Part shown: piece by piece, positions 41,435-51,882 of the stretch | How the letters are laid out: each line of letters starts with the position of its first letter | Position numbering within the stretch: the first letter of the stretch is position 1 | NCBI RefSeq assembly: GCF_003286085.1 | Contig: NW_020825379.1 | Coordinates: 20,001-84,000, forward strand | DNA: 64,000 bases | DNA from: Drosophila persimilis | Taxonomy: Eukaryota; Arthropoda; Insecta; Diptera; Drosophilidae | Reading direction: 5' to 3' | Notes under the pieces: model-generated | Seen by the model: the letters and a program-made list of their open reading frames with translations, nothing else | The model's database searches: none | Told to the model about the DNA's origin: nothing | Position numbers and translations under genes: made by a program

Positions 41435-43140
41435 TCAAACCAGTGGCAGAAGCGCCAACTTGTGAATTGGCCTCCTGAACGTGGCTCCGCTGCTCGTCCT
41501 TAGGTCGACCACTCTGACCCTTCCGTCCTGCACGGCGGTTGTTCCGACCTCCCTTCCGAGGAGCCACTGTTGAGGGGGCACGAGGCGACGATTACGAGGT
41601 CGCCTTCCTTGATGTTTTGTTCCTCCTGGTGCCACTTGCATCTTATTTGCAATCCCAGCACATACTCCCGGGACCATCGCTGCCAGAACATTTGCCTGGC
41701 TTACGAGACAAGCCGCCATCGCTTTAAGAAGCTCAGACCCTCCTGGTCCGGGTTCCTGGGTGCTGGGGGTGCAATGAGCGGCCCGCCTGTCAGCAGGTGC
41801 CCGGGAGTCAGGGCGTCTCCGTCGCTTGGGTCTGGGCTTAGGGGCCCTAGCGGGCTCGAGTTGAGTACCGCCTCGATCCCGACCAGCACGGTCTCCAGCT
41901 CCTCTGCGGTGAGGAGAGCGCTTCTGACTGCCCGTAGGAGTAGACCCTTGGCAGGCTTCACACCGGCCTCCCAAAGTGCGCCCATGTGCGGTGGTCGAGG
42001 CGGTATGAAGGCAAACTCGCACCCGCTTCTTGACGCGAATTCGCGTATCGCGTCCGCTTCCGCTTCTATCTTCTTCCGCAGTTCGCTGAAGTGGCGACTT
42101 TCTCCGACGAAATTTGTCACGTTGTCGCAGTTCACGCGTTGCGGACATCCTCGACGACCGACGAACCTTTGGAATGCCAACAAGAAGGAATTACCCGTCA
42201 AATCGGAGACAATTTCTAAATGAACCGCCTTGGACGCAAAACAGACAAATAACGCTATGTAGGACTTATAAGGGGGCCTTCCACGAATTTTCAGAGTCGT
42301 ATAGACTGGGCCACAAAAATCAACGCCACATACTGAAAATGGGCGGAGAGCATGGAGCCGGTCTGCGGGTAAGTTGCCCATCATTTGGGTCTGGAGTAGC
42401 GGCTTGCATTTAAAGCAACGAATACACGAGCTAACTGTCGCCCTGCAGACCGCCTGAGCATTCACTATCCATATGCGCTGTCTAAGGATACTCACGAGTG
42501 CTCGTGGGACGGCATGAAAATTCGTTTGATGCAGATAGCGAACGTATGTCTGCACAAACTGCGAGCGTTTTGTCAATAAAAAGGGAATTTTGGCATTATA
42601 TGACATAGGAGCGTTAACTAGTCGCCCCCCAACTCGCAACAACGAAAAAAAGCACCAAGTCCTAGCCTCTTCATGGATGAAGGGATTCAAACGCTGAAGA
42701 CTGGGGCCTAACTTGGTGCCTTTACGAACCCTTTCAATATCTTCTTGAGACTCATTTTTCTGTGTTTTTTCGACTATTTTTAGAAACGCCTCGTCGTATT
42801 CTACGGATGACGGAAATTTTCCAAAGTTGAGACTTTTGCCTTTGCATTTTCGGATGAAGCGGAACACGAAAACGAACACTCTTAGCAGTTTGAGGTGTGA
42901 CGAGTATCCCTCGATTACATCCACTAAATAATTTGGCTTGGCCGCGACGGTCAGTCCGACCGATTTCTTCCGACTTTCCATCTGTAGCTCTTCTTCGGAA
43001 AGCTCGAAGTGTGGATTTCTGGGCCAGCTCTCTTCTTCAAACTTTAAGAACTCTGGTCCACCAAACCAGATCGACTGCACGATTTCCTCTACGTCACAAC
43101 CTCTCGAAACTATGTCTGCTGGGTTCCGCCATGCCGCCAC
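41435..43140 (-). pseudogene. pol: BEL-4 RNase H end and integrase
   Basis: 479 codons (41701-43140): NPADIVSRGCDVEEIVQSIW, VIEGYSSHLKLLRVF, LLRVGGRLVNAPMSYNAKIP and CIRCFKCKPLLQTQMMGNLPADR. The catalytic core is GVDFCGPVY, NCDNVTNFVGE and HMGALWEAGVKPAKG, so D-D-E is present, with G-A-L-W in place of G-G-L-W. A shift near 41700 moves the C-terminus (FWQRWSREYVLGLQIRCKWH) to another frame, ending at 41435. It is the most complete integrase core of this lineage in the window. Confidence 0.85.
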
Positions 43141-43667
43141 GTAGCTTCACTTGACCACTCTTGAATCTCCGCTACTCGGTTCGCAACGAATGTTGACAAC
43201 GACGAAGGGTGGGATCTGATCCAATGAAGAGTAACTTCTGAATCTGACCAGTATATCATTTTCTCAATTGGAACCTTGAGCAGTGATTTGATTCGGTGAC
43301 AAAGGTCTGCGAGAAGATGAGCGGCACATAACTCAAGTTTTGGGAGCGTTTTCGTCTTGAGCGGCGCAACTTTCGACTTTGCAGTCAACAAGGAGGCCTC
43401 GAAACCTTCTGCAGTCTTTCTACGGATATAGACGCAGGCTCCATAAGCTCTCATGGATGCGTCGGCAAAGGAATGTACTTGAATCGGTGACATGGGATTA
43501 GTATGCACAAATCGAGGTATGGTCATCTTCTCCAACGTCCAAAGTGTCAGTTTCTCATAATCGAGCTGTTCATCCCATTTCTCTTTGGTCACCGGATCGA
43601 CTCTGCTCAAGACGAGATGAATAATCATCGCATTCGAGATATTTTTATCATCGCCTATCGACCACAA
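43110..43667 (-). pseudogene. BEL-4 Gag-RNase H fusion created by deletion
   Basis: 185 codons. The start is Gag (SIGDDKNISNAMIIHLVLSRVDP and DEQLDYEKLTLW, matching BEL-3 at about 34750-34640). Directly after comes LEKMTIPRFVHTNPMSPIQVHSFADASMRAYG, the RNase H entry (BEL-3 at about 32420). The zinc knuckles, protease and RT, about 2.2 kb in BEL-3, are missing at the join (about 43540), yet the frame is kept. RNase H continues with KSKVAPLKTKTLPKLELCAA and YWSDSEVTLHWI. Confidence 0.85.
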
Positions 43668-43775
43668 CGAACCATATCGGTATCGATAAGGTTCCTTAAG
43701 GACGATGCTGATTGCTGGGTCATTTTGGGAAGATTAAATAGGGCATCAATGTGATTTTTAAAGATCAGACAATCA

Positions 43776-44341
43776 TTATCGTTTTAAGCTAGCCATTGCT
43801 TTCTCGTAGTTGGTCTCGGTTACTTGGAAAGCCCTAAATGTTCCCAACGCTTCACCGGAGAGACACGAAAGCAAATGGTTGAACTTTTCGATAATTGGAA
43901 TGCTTTGGTCATTGTGAACTAGAGTCTCAAATAAACCTATGAAGTTTTTAAAGTCCGAAAAGTTGCCGCTGAACTGCGGCAGAGCTAACTTCGGAAGGCG
44001 AGCACGAGTTGGACCACCATAAGCTGGTACTGCCGGTATTGTCTCATCAGCTGTCTTTAATGCGCAAATGAGAGACATTAATTTTGCCTTTGTGACAATT
44101 GAGAGTTCTTCCAACTCGACTCCAAATTCATCGTCATGTCTATATGTTCAATGTTCTCTTGAAGTTCGCGTGCCGTGTCAATGCTACGCATCAGCGTTTC
44201 GAGTCTGCACTCGAACTCCGTCAATACCAGCGGAATATCTCCCGCTTCTAAACGGTCCGCTAATAAACGAATGCCTTTGACACGGCAACTGCGCTTTTTC
44301 TTCAGCTCTTCAAGGGCGATATTGTTGGCTTTTGAGGTCAT
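43776..44341 (-). pseudogene. gag: BEL-4 Gag amino-terminal half
   Basis: The start MTSKANNIALEELKKK is at 44341, parallel to the BEL-3 start. A frameshift near 44110 passes to 43776-44114 (RLPKLALPQFSGNFSDFKNFIGLFETLVHNDQS and KFNHLLSCLSGEALGTFRAFQ). It ends at MASLKR, and the next 100 bp hold the following helix out of frame. Confidence 0.8.
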
Positions 44342-45441
44342 ATTGATTCTCAATACAAGCAACTGAAGGCGAAAGATCGTTTTTAATAATCGTATTTAAT
44401 GCCGAGGCACTCAATGAAATAATGGGTTATTGTACCCAAACGAGGTGAAAATCCAATATACCCGACAAATTTAGAGTAGAGCGTCGCTTGGCTGGCGCGT
44501 ACACGAAAACCACACAAGAATAGCAACAAACAGCAATGGTGACAAGCGAAAACGAAAAATTTCACCGCTGTAGTTCTGAAGAATGGATGTTGTGTATACG
44601 TATGCACCGACAACGATCGACGCTAAATTGATTTGCGAGGCACGACTTTGTCTTAATTAATAGTTAGATCCTACTGACACCAAACGAATATACCCGACGA
44701 AAACAGGGTAGCGCGTCACTTGGTGTTTGGTTTGGATCAAGCGCGCCAAACAAAAGATAAGCAACGGTGAAGAGCGAAAGCGAGACGAAAAAATTCACCG
44801 CTGCAGCTGCGTATTGGTATGCGTGCTTGGCCAACGACCCAACTATACATATATTTGACACAACGAAAGCGAGAAAGGGGAAAGGGGTGACGGCGATTGC
44901 AGTTAAAACGAGTTATATGTGTAGTTATTGCGTCCAACAGGGTTAGATGTACATATATATCTATGCTCAACTCTAACTACAGCATGCAATCTAGCTCTAC
45001 TATGTCATACGTATGTGCCAAGAATTGAAAGCGAGGTGCAATTGTTTCAGCACAAGACAATAATTGCGAGTTTTTTAATCTTTTCGTCTTCACTCGAGCT
45101 TTCAATTTTTTGCACAAATACCTCTTGAGAAGATTGGAAATTCCAGGTGCTGTACTCTCCTTTTTTTATGCTGGATGCTCCACTTGGATCTCCTTTGGTA
45201 GATGGTATATGTATATATCTCCTTTTGTATATAGCTGCAGACAGGGTATTGCACGACCGACGCGGTGATTTTTAGTTTTGTTTGTTGAATTTTTTGCACA
45301 CACGTCGCGGTCTATTTGGCAATTTAGCTGCAGCACATATGCATGTACATGTAGGTATAATAGATTTTGGCTATTGATCTTTTCTCCACTGTGTCACTGT
45401 CACTTTTGCCTTCCACTTGAATTAATACGTTTAAATTGCAA
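44342..45441 (-). other. BEL-4 leader
   Basis: A 1.1-kb noncoding leader. It carries diverged single copies of the BEL-3 leader repeat (AATATACCCGAC with GGGTAGCGCGTCACTTGG at 44685-44720, and a weaker copy at 44455-44490). The phrases GAGCGAAAGCGAGACGAAAA and GCGAAAACGAAAAATTTCACC resemble the BEL-3 leader at 36055-36080. Confidence 0.6.
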
Positions 45442-45459
45442 GTCCACCCGGGGGCGCCA
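45442..45459 (-). promoter_or_regulatory. BEL-4 primer binding site
   Basis: Minus strand TGGCGCCCCCGGGTGGAC, identical to that of BEL-3, immediately after the LTR. Confidence 0.8.
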
Positions 45460-45768
45460 TGAAAATTTAGAATAGTTTTTCTAAATAAAAGATACCGAAA
45501 AAACTTGGGTGACTGCAAATTTGTATTTTAAAACGACGAAAAAAAAGGAGTGAGTGTGTTCGTTTTCATAGATTTTTCTCGACTTTTCTTCAAATATTCA
45601 AACAATTTCTTCTGTGCCTACCTTACCTACGGTGGCAAAGCGGGGCGAATTCGCCAAGTGCGAGAGAGCGAGCTTTTATTGCGCTCCCGCTTTGCCCTAG
45701 CCTAACTTACACTAGACTTCATAAAATACGATCCTAATAACAATTATTATTAGCCAAATGGCGCTACA
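45460..45768 (-). repeat. BEL-4 5' LTR
   Basis: TGAAAATTTAGAATAG to GCGCTACA on the plus strand, next to the primer site. It shares CGGGGCGAATTCGCCAAG and CTCCCGCTTTGCCCTAGCC with the BEL-3 LTRs. Confidence 0.88.
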
Positions 45769-46013
45769 CTTGTATCAGTGACATATCACAGAAGTCCGGA
45801 TATAAAATTTCGTTGCTCTAGCTCTTATAGTCTTTGAGCACTAGGCGCTGATAGACGGACACACAGACAGGGCTCAATCGACTCGCCTATTGATTCTGAT
45901 CAAGAATATATATACTTTATGGGGTCGGAAACGATTCCTTCTGGACGTTACACACATCCACTTTTACCACAAATCTAATATACCCCATTACTCATTTTGA
46001 GTATCGGATATAA
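45769..46013 (-). mobile_element. DINE-1-like module fragment, inverted
   Basis: Reverse orientation of the array modules: CAGTGACATATCACAGAAGTCC, GATCAAGAATATATATACTTT, GGAAACGATTCCTTCTGG and TTGAGTATCGGATATAA. It holds only the 5' quarter of the module. Its left end joins the BEL-4 LTR, inside the module sequence, so BEL-4 or a breakpoint cut it. Confidence 0.85.
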
Positions 46014-47140
46014 CAAGTGGAGTTTAAATTCATTTCTCCCAGTGCTCCATCGTTTGGCGGCCTCTGGGAAGCGGCGGAAAAATCAGCAAAAAAGCTGTTG
46101 ATAACAACCATCAACACAGCCTCATTAACATTTGACATTTGAAGAATTCAAGTTGACGCTACCTCTGGTCTCAACAGCTCAGCTCGAAGTCTTCAGCATC
46201 ATCCCAATTCTGTTTTGGGATTCAACAAGTTGGAGGTCAAATACCTCAAAACCACCTTAGTAACTGTGAACATCCACCGGGACCAGTTGATTGACACTAT
46301 CCAAGAGGAATTCCGACGTTGTCTTAAAGTACACAACGAGGAGTTAATCTGCTTTGACCATCAGACGATCTTCAATGTGGACAATCGCTGTGAGTTTCAA
46401 CTGTTTAACAATAAAACAGAAACACAGTGTCAGGTAACACACACAAAGGCTGACATGGTGTGGCTAAAAACTCAGCATCCAAATAAATGGATCTTCGCAA
46501 CGCATTCCACAACTAAACTTTAAACAGTATGCAACGGAGTTCCGTCAACCACAACACTGGAAGGAACTGGTCTACTCTCCATGTCCCTTGGATGCACTGC
46601 TCGCAATACTGAGGTAAGCATCAGCACCTTCAGTACCACAATCAGCGAAGTAAAATCAACCTACACTCGGTTTGGTGACGTGAGCCCACCGAAGACATGA
46701 CCCTCGCCACCAATATGTCAACTGAAGAATCAGACATCAGACTATCATCAAGATGATCTTGATGATCTACGCCAGCAACTATCAGCCATCAATCATCACG
46801 AGCTGCCACACCATCTCACCTCGTTGCCTACGGAACCCTAGCAATATCAATTCTATTGATCATTGCATACATCTTCCGGAAGAAGTATCAACTATGGAAA
46901 CCAAGGCCATCAAATCCCGATCCAGCCGTGTCATCACCCCTTATCCGCTTGCACGCCGATTTGCCGTCGACTTGAACGATGGTTGAACACCGTTTCAACG
47001 GCCGGGAGAATATTCAGTTGCAGAAATATGCTTTATTAATATTTTATAATACCCGTCGTCATCGAATTAAGGTCTTCAATATTAGCTTAGACATTTAAAA
47101 CATTCTTAAAATACGTTTCTAAGATGTGCAACCGATAGAG
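46014..47140 (+). mobile_element. BEL-1-type deletion derivative, copy 1
   Basis: 46014-46143 matches BEL-1 at about 7559-7685 (integrase, GGLWEAA block). The sequence then jumps to BEL-1 at about 9118 and follows env to the stop and polypurine tract (CGGCCGGGAGAA). A diverged LTR start follows (TATTCAGTTGCAGAAATATG, beginning about 47012) and runs to 47140. About 1.43 kb is deleted between GAAGAATT and CAAGTTGACGC. Copy 2 at 48220-49364 has the same join. Confidence 0.87.
46144..46982 (+). pseudogene. env: Env remnant of BEL-1 type, copy 1
   Basis: The best frame, 46215-46523, reads LIDTIQEEFRRCLKVHNEEL, CFDHQTIFNVDNRCEFQLFN and TQCQVTHTKADMVWLKTQHP, the same as BEL-1 env at about 9260-9490 with scattered changes. 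A TAA at 46521 and further stops interrupt it. The membrane segment is kept in another frame (about 46840-46870). The signal peptide, cleavage site and fusion-peptide-like part are deleted. Confidence 0.82.
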
Positions 47141-47415
47141 AAGATCATCATTGCATATCGGGGTTTCCGATTTAGCATCCGAGATATATTGCGTTTTATA
47201 TTGCTCCGTTGGCGTTTTAAATCTTCGAGCGTTTTGTTGTGTAGTGTAACTACGCTGACACAGATCTAGAGCTGCCAAAAATAACACAGGGAACAACAAC
47301 AAAAAACGCAGCAAAGCAAAGCAACGGTGACAGCGATGGCAGCAAAGATGAGCGCAGTTCCAAAGCGGAGAGTCAGCGAAAGTTCCAGCAGCGGCAACGA
47401 AAGCAAAACGAAAAC
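47141..47415. other. Unassigned segment between copy 1 and the inverted DINE-like module
   Basis: 275 bp. The first part (ATCATCATTGCATATCGGGG to about 47270) may be the rest of a diverged LTR. The second part has A-rich runs with CAGCAAAG/GCAAAGCAACGG phrases. No ORF with a recognisable domain and no second copy were seen. Confidence 0.4.
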
Positions 47416-48219
47416 GAGGGGGAATGTTGTGGGTTGCTGCGGAGACCGCAACTCTGTATTTATACCCGATACTTAGTCAGTATTTCTCTCCTCCGGCAGA
47501 CGCCGCTAATATTAAAAGACACGACAAAGAGTGCGTGCGAGAGAGACAGAAAATCGGTATGATCGTGACGTCGGACGCTGCGGAGCCACTGCAAATTGAT
47601 TTGTTCCTTTTGGCTATAATTATCTGATCTGATCCAGATTCAGCAATCTGATAGATATGGCTATTATTTATGATTCTGCGTTTGGTGGATGCAACAGATT
47701 TTCGTCCTTTGGGGGGCTGGGGCGAAATGGATACCAAATTTGGTTGCTCTTAAACTCATATTTCGTAATTGGCAAAACCGACCATGAAACCTGAGCGTTA
47801 GAGAGAGACAGAGCTAGAAAGAATGAAATTGTTTTCTTGATTCTGGCTATAATAATTATACGCTCTGGTTCACTCTTTTACTCTTTTACACTCTAGAACA
47901 TATAGTCATCCTCTACGATTCTGCGTTTTCAGTTTCCTTGTATCTGTAAAATTGTGGATGCCAAAGATTTTCGCCCTTTGTGGAGGCGGAAGTGGGCGGG
48001 GCAAAGTTTTGAAACATTCTTGTATCAGTGACATATCACAGAAGTCCGGATATAAAATTTCGTTGCTCTAGCTCTTATAGGACAGACAGACAGGGCTCAA
48101 TCGACTCGCCTATGGATTCTGATCAAGAATATATATACTTTATGGGGTCGGAAACGATTCCTTCTGGACGTTACACACATCCACTTTTACCATTACTCAT
48201 TTTGAGTATCGGATATAAC
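47416..48219 (-). mobile_element. DINE-1-like module, inverted, nearly whole
   Basis: Reading the minus strand from 48219: TTATATCCGATACTCAAAATG, the 5' quarter, degenerate internal subunits and the 3' end with TTATACCCGATACT as its inverse. It ends with a stem-loop (GTTGCGG(TCT)CCGCAGCAACC form) and CCCCCTCG at 47416. Parts of the TCCG/TCTG core are deleted (about 48080). It abuts the BEL-1-type fragment at 48220. Confidence 0.85.
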
Positions 48220-49364
48220 AAGTGGAGTTTAAATTAATTTCTCCCAGTGCTCCATCGTTTGGCGGCCTCTGGGAAGCGGCGGAAAAATCAGCAAAAAAGC
48301 TGTTGATAACAACCATCAACACAGCCTCATTAACATTTGACACTTGAAGAATTCAAGTTGACGCTACCTCTGGTCTTAACAGCTCAGCTCGAAGTCTTCA
48401 GCATCATCCCAATTCTGTTTTGGGATTCAACAAGTTGGAGGTCAAATACCTCAAAACCACCTTAGTAACTGTGAACATCCACCGGGACCAGTTGATTGAC
48501 ACTACCCAAGAGGAATTTCGACGTTGTCTTAAAGTACACAACGAGGAGTTAATCTGCTTTGACCATCAGACGATCTTCAATGTGGACAATCGCTGTGAGT
48601 TTCAACTGTTTAACAATAAAACAGAAACACAGTGTCAGGTAACACACACAAAGGCTGACATGGTGTGGCTAAAAACTCAGCATCCAAATAAATGGATCTT
48701 CGCAACGCATTCCACAACTAAACTTTAAACAGTATGCAACGGAGTTCCGTCAACCACAACACTGGAAGGAACTGGTCTACTCTCCATGTCCCTTGGATAC
48801 ACTGCTCGCAATACTGAGGTAAGCATCAGCACCTTCAGTACCACAATCAGCGAAGTAAAATCAACCTACACTCGGTTTGGTGACGTGAGCCCACCGAAGA
48901 CATGACCCTCGCCACCAATATGTCAACAGAAGAATCAGACATCAGACTATCATCAAGATGATCTTGATGATCTACGCCAGCAACTATCAGCCATCAATCA
49001 TCACGAGCTGCCACACGATCTCACCACCGTGCATCACCATCAACTCGTTCCCTACGCAGCCCTAGCAATATCAATTCTATTGATCATTGCCTACATCTTC
49101 CGGAAGAAGTATCAACTATGGAAACCAAGGCCATCAAATACCGATCCAGCCGTGTCATCACCCCTTATCCGCTTGCACGCCGATTTGCCGTCGACTTGAA
49201 CGATGGTTGAACACCATTTCAACGGCCGGGAGAATATTCAGTTGCAGAAATATGCTTTATTAATATTTTATAATACCCGTCGTCATCGAATTAAGGTCTT
49301 CAATATTAGCTTAGACATTTAAAACATTCTTAAAATACGTTTCTAAGATGTGCAACCGATAGAG
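48220..49364 (+). mobile_element. BEL-1-type deletion derivative, copy 2
   Basis: Near-identical to 46014-47140, including the 1.43-kb deletion join and the LTR start. Small differences: a longer tail part (ACCGTGCATCACCATCAACTC at about 49026, kept from BEL-1 but lost in copy 1), and few substitutions. It ends at CGATAGAG (49364), the same place where copy 1 ends, and then meets a LINE fragment. Confidence 0.87.
48356..49207 (+). pseudogene. env: Env remnant of BEL-1 type, copy 2
   Basis: The frame 48420-48728 gives the same 102-codon piece as copy 1 with one Ile/Thr difference (DTTQEEF in place of DTIQEEF). The TAA stop after HSTTKL is shared. Shared stops show that the env was already dead before the duplication. 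Confidence 0.82.
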
Positions 49365-50040
49365 ACTCGTGCAGAGACCTGCTGCAGTCATTAACAGTCG
49401 CTGATTTCGACGATATTGAGCCTAGAGCTTTAATAGCCGCTTGGCTGTCCGAGAAGACGCACACTAAGTGCGTGTCTAGACGTAGTTTGGAGACTATAAA
49501 AATCTCCGCTTGGAACACACTACAGTGGTCCGGGAGCCTGAAGCAATGACTGATTTTCAGCTCGCTGCAGTAGACTCCGCCTCCCACGCGGCCGTCTAGC
49601 TTTGATCCATCAGTGTAGAAGTGAACCGCATTTGCATGTCCTGGTTCGCCCGTCTCCCAGTCCTCCCTAGATGGGATTGATACCTGGAAGGGCGTCGAGA
49701 GGTGATCACTGGGGATACAGTAATCTGTCCTCTCTGGTAATTGCGGGAGTCTCATCAGGATTCCCGAGTGCCCAACCGCGGATGCTTTCCACAGTCTGGC
49801 TTCTCTCATTCGGAGTGCGGAAAGTGTTGCCACCTTCTTTCCCATGAGATCAACAGGGAGGAGGTCCAGCACAGTATCCAGGGCTTCCCCTGGAGTAGTG
49901 CGTAGCCCGCCAGTTATGCATAGCTCTGCCATGCGTTGAACTCTGCTGAGTTTATTGAGGCCTGTCCTTTTGTCCAAGGCTGGCCACCATACCACCACTC
50001 CATAGAGCATGATTGGTCGTATGATGGCGGTGTAGAGCAA
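49365..50040 (-). mobile_element. LINE fragment: RT end and RNase H
   Basis: A minus-strand ORF (from 50040 down) reads LYTAIIRPIMLYGVVVWWPA and LNKLSRVQRMAELCITG (RT thumb), then a linker. An RNase H follows with the active-site pattern HFYTDGSKLDGRVGGGVY, FQAEIF and CVFSDSQAAIKAL. R1/LOA-clade elements of Drosophila have an RNase H in this place. The left end joins the BEL fragment at 49364 and the right end joins the gag cassette at 50041. No LINE 3' tail is seen. Confidence 0.78.
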
Positions 50041-50774
50041 CGATTGGCAACGACATGTGCTCCGGACTCGAATGCAGCCACACCAATTCTTTGTCCTTAA
50101 GCTTCGACATTAGCAGCATTAGTAGCTTCTCATTCTTTAATTTGTTCACTTTTGCAATGGCCTTAAACTGCACGATCCAAGTTGTGACGTCATCGTTGTT
50201 TCCAGAAATGTTGCCATGATATTTTGGCAACATGTCTTTTGCGGCATTTAGCAACATGACGCCAGCGTCATTGTTGGCGGCTGGTGTTGTGTTCTCTACT
50301 CTCCCTTCCTTCTCCCTCCCGCTCTGCAGCTTCAGCAGCTCGATTTGCAATTTTAATATTTCAACCTCTGCTCGATATTCGCCGTGGTTGTTGTCGTGCC
50401 CAGGCTCTTGCGGTGCTTTTTCGTTCTTCTCTTTGCGTTCGCTCTTCGTCCTCCTCTGGTCGCTACAAAAAGATCAGTTCGTTATGATAGCGTATCGCTA
50501 TACGTTGTATGCTACAAATGTCAAATGCATTGTAGCATCTGGATATCCGTCAACCAGGTAGTTTTTGGAAAGTGGTTTTAAAAGGCTGCGGGATCTGGCG
50601 GTAGGGAGCGAGATAAAACGGCTGGTATGAGAATAGAAAATGAGACAGATGTAAAAAAAAAGGAAGAAAATGAAAACATATCCCATAAAATATATTGTAT
50701 AAATTACTGACCGAGTACCGGGTACACGAATATGCGTGGCCCTTGCAACGGCTCACAAAGTTGACGCTCGTTTT
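50041..50774 (-). pseudogene. gag: gag cassette 1, truncated at its 3' side
   Basis: Minus strand. Keeps the leucine-rich N-terminal part and LLNAAKDMLPKYHGNISGNND, DVTTWIVQFKAIAKVNKL and ELVWLHSSPEHMSLPI, then is cut at 50041 by the LINE fragment. It resembles cassette 6 more than cassettes 2-5 at several positions (for example LQSGRE/LQSERA with TTGCAA in the leucine-rich part). Confidence 0.85.
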
Positions 50775-51882
50775 TTATACCCGATACTCAAAATGAGTAT
50801 TGGGGTATATTAGATTTGTGGTAAAAGTGGATGTGTGTAACGTCCAGAAGGCATCATTTCCGACCCCATAAAGTATATATATTCTTGATCAGCATCAATA
50901 GCCGAGTCTATTGAGCCATGTCTGTCTGTCCGTCTGCCCGTCCGTCCGTCTGTCCGTCCCCTTCAGCGCCTAGTGCTCAAAGACTATAAGAGCTAGAGCA
51001 ACGATGTTTTGGATCTAGACTTCTGTGATATGTCACTGCTACAAGAATATTTCAAAACTTTGCCCCGCCCACTTTCGCCCCCACAAAGGGCGAAAATCTG
51101 TGGCATCCACAATTTCGACGATACGAGAAAACTGAAAATCGCAGAATCGTAGAGGATGACTATATCTTTTAGAGTGCAAAATCTGAACCAGATCGTTTAA
51201 TTATTATAGCCAGAATCAAGAAAACAATTTCATTCTTTCTCGCTCTGTCTCTCTAACACACAGGTTTCATGGTCGGTTTTGCCAATTGAAAAATGTGAGT
51301 TCAAGGATCTCAGAACCCATAAGAGCTAGAGCAACCAACTTTGATATCCACACTCCTGTGATATCGGACCTTGACCGTTTTGTGTCAAAATTTCGCCACA
51401 CCCCCTTCCGCCCCCGCAAAGGACTAAAATCTGGGGCATCCACAAATCTCAGAGACTATTAACGCTAGAGTAACCAAATTTAGTATCCGCAGTCCTGTTA
51501 GATCTCACTATAAAACGTATATCTCATAATTTCGCCCCACCCCCTTCCGCCCACACAAAGGACGAAAATTTGTTGCATCCACAATATTGCAGATTCGAGA
51601 AAACTAAAAACGCAGAATCATAGAAAACGACCATATCATATATCAAATTGCTGAATCTGGATCAGATCAGATAATTTTTATAGCCAAAATGAAGAAATCA
51701 ATTTGCAGTGGCTACGCAGCGCCCGACGTCACGCTCAGACTGATTTTCTGTCTCTCTCGCACGCACTCTTTGTCGTGTCGTTTAATATTCGCGGCGTCTG
51801 CCGGAGGAGAGCCGTACTGACTAAGTATCGGGTATAACTGTAGAGTTGCGGTGTCCGCAGCAACTCACAACGTTCCCCCTCG
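50775..51882 (+). mobile_element. DINE-1-like module A
   Basis: 1108 bp. 5' TTATACCCGATACT and near-3' AGTATCGGGTATAA are perfect inverse copies. The element ends with the stem-loop GTTGCGG-TGT-CCGCAGCAAC and CCCCCTCG. The microsatellite core GTCTGTCTGTCCGTC lies at about 50920-50960, and three internal subunits follow at about 50985, 51300 and 51440. Confidence 0.9.

Larger units (their letters stand above)
41098..45768 (-). mobile_element. BEL-4: BEL element with both LTRs and a 3-kb internal deletion
   Basis: Two LTRs of about 309 bp (41098-41407 and 45460-45768) differ at roughly 15 positions, so it is older than BEL-3. The primer site 45442-45459 is identical to that of BEL-3. Gag N-terminus, then a fused Gag-RNase H, RNase H end and integrase on the minus strand. 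Protease and RT are gone. The flanks do not give a matching 5-bp duplication. The left flank is the 412-like copy and the right flank is DINE-like, so one side was rearranged. Confidence 0.87.

Noticed and set aside
41093..45773. Target-site duplication for BEL-4
   Set aside because: The flanks TTGTC and CTTGT do not match in register, and the two sides belong to different elements, so no duplication can be claimed.
50920..50965. Regular GTCTGTCC/GTCCGTCC repeats that could suggest a CRISPR or a separate satellite
   Set aside because: There are no spacers. This microsatellite-like tract is a standard feature of DINE-1/INE-1 elements.
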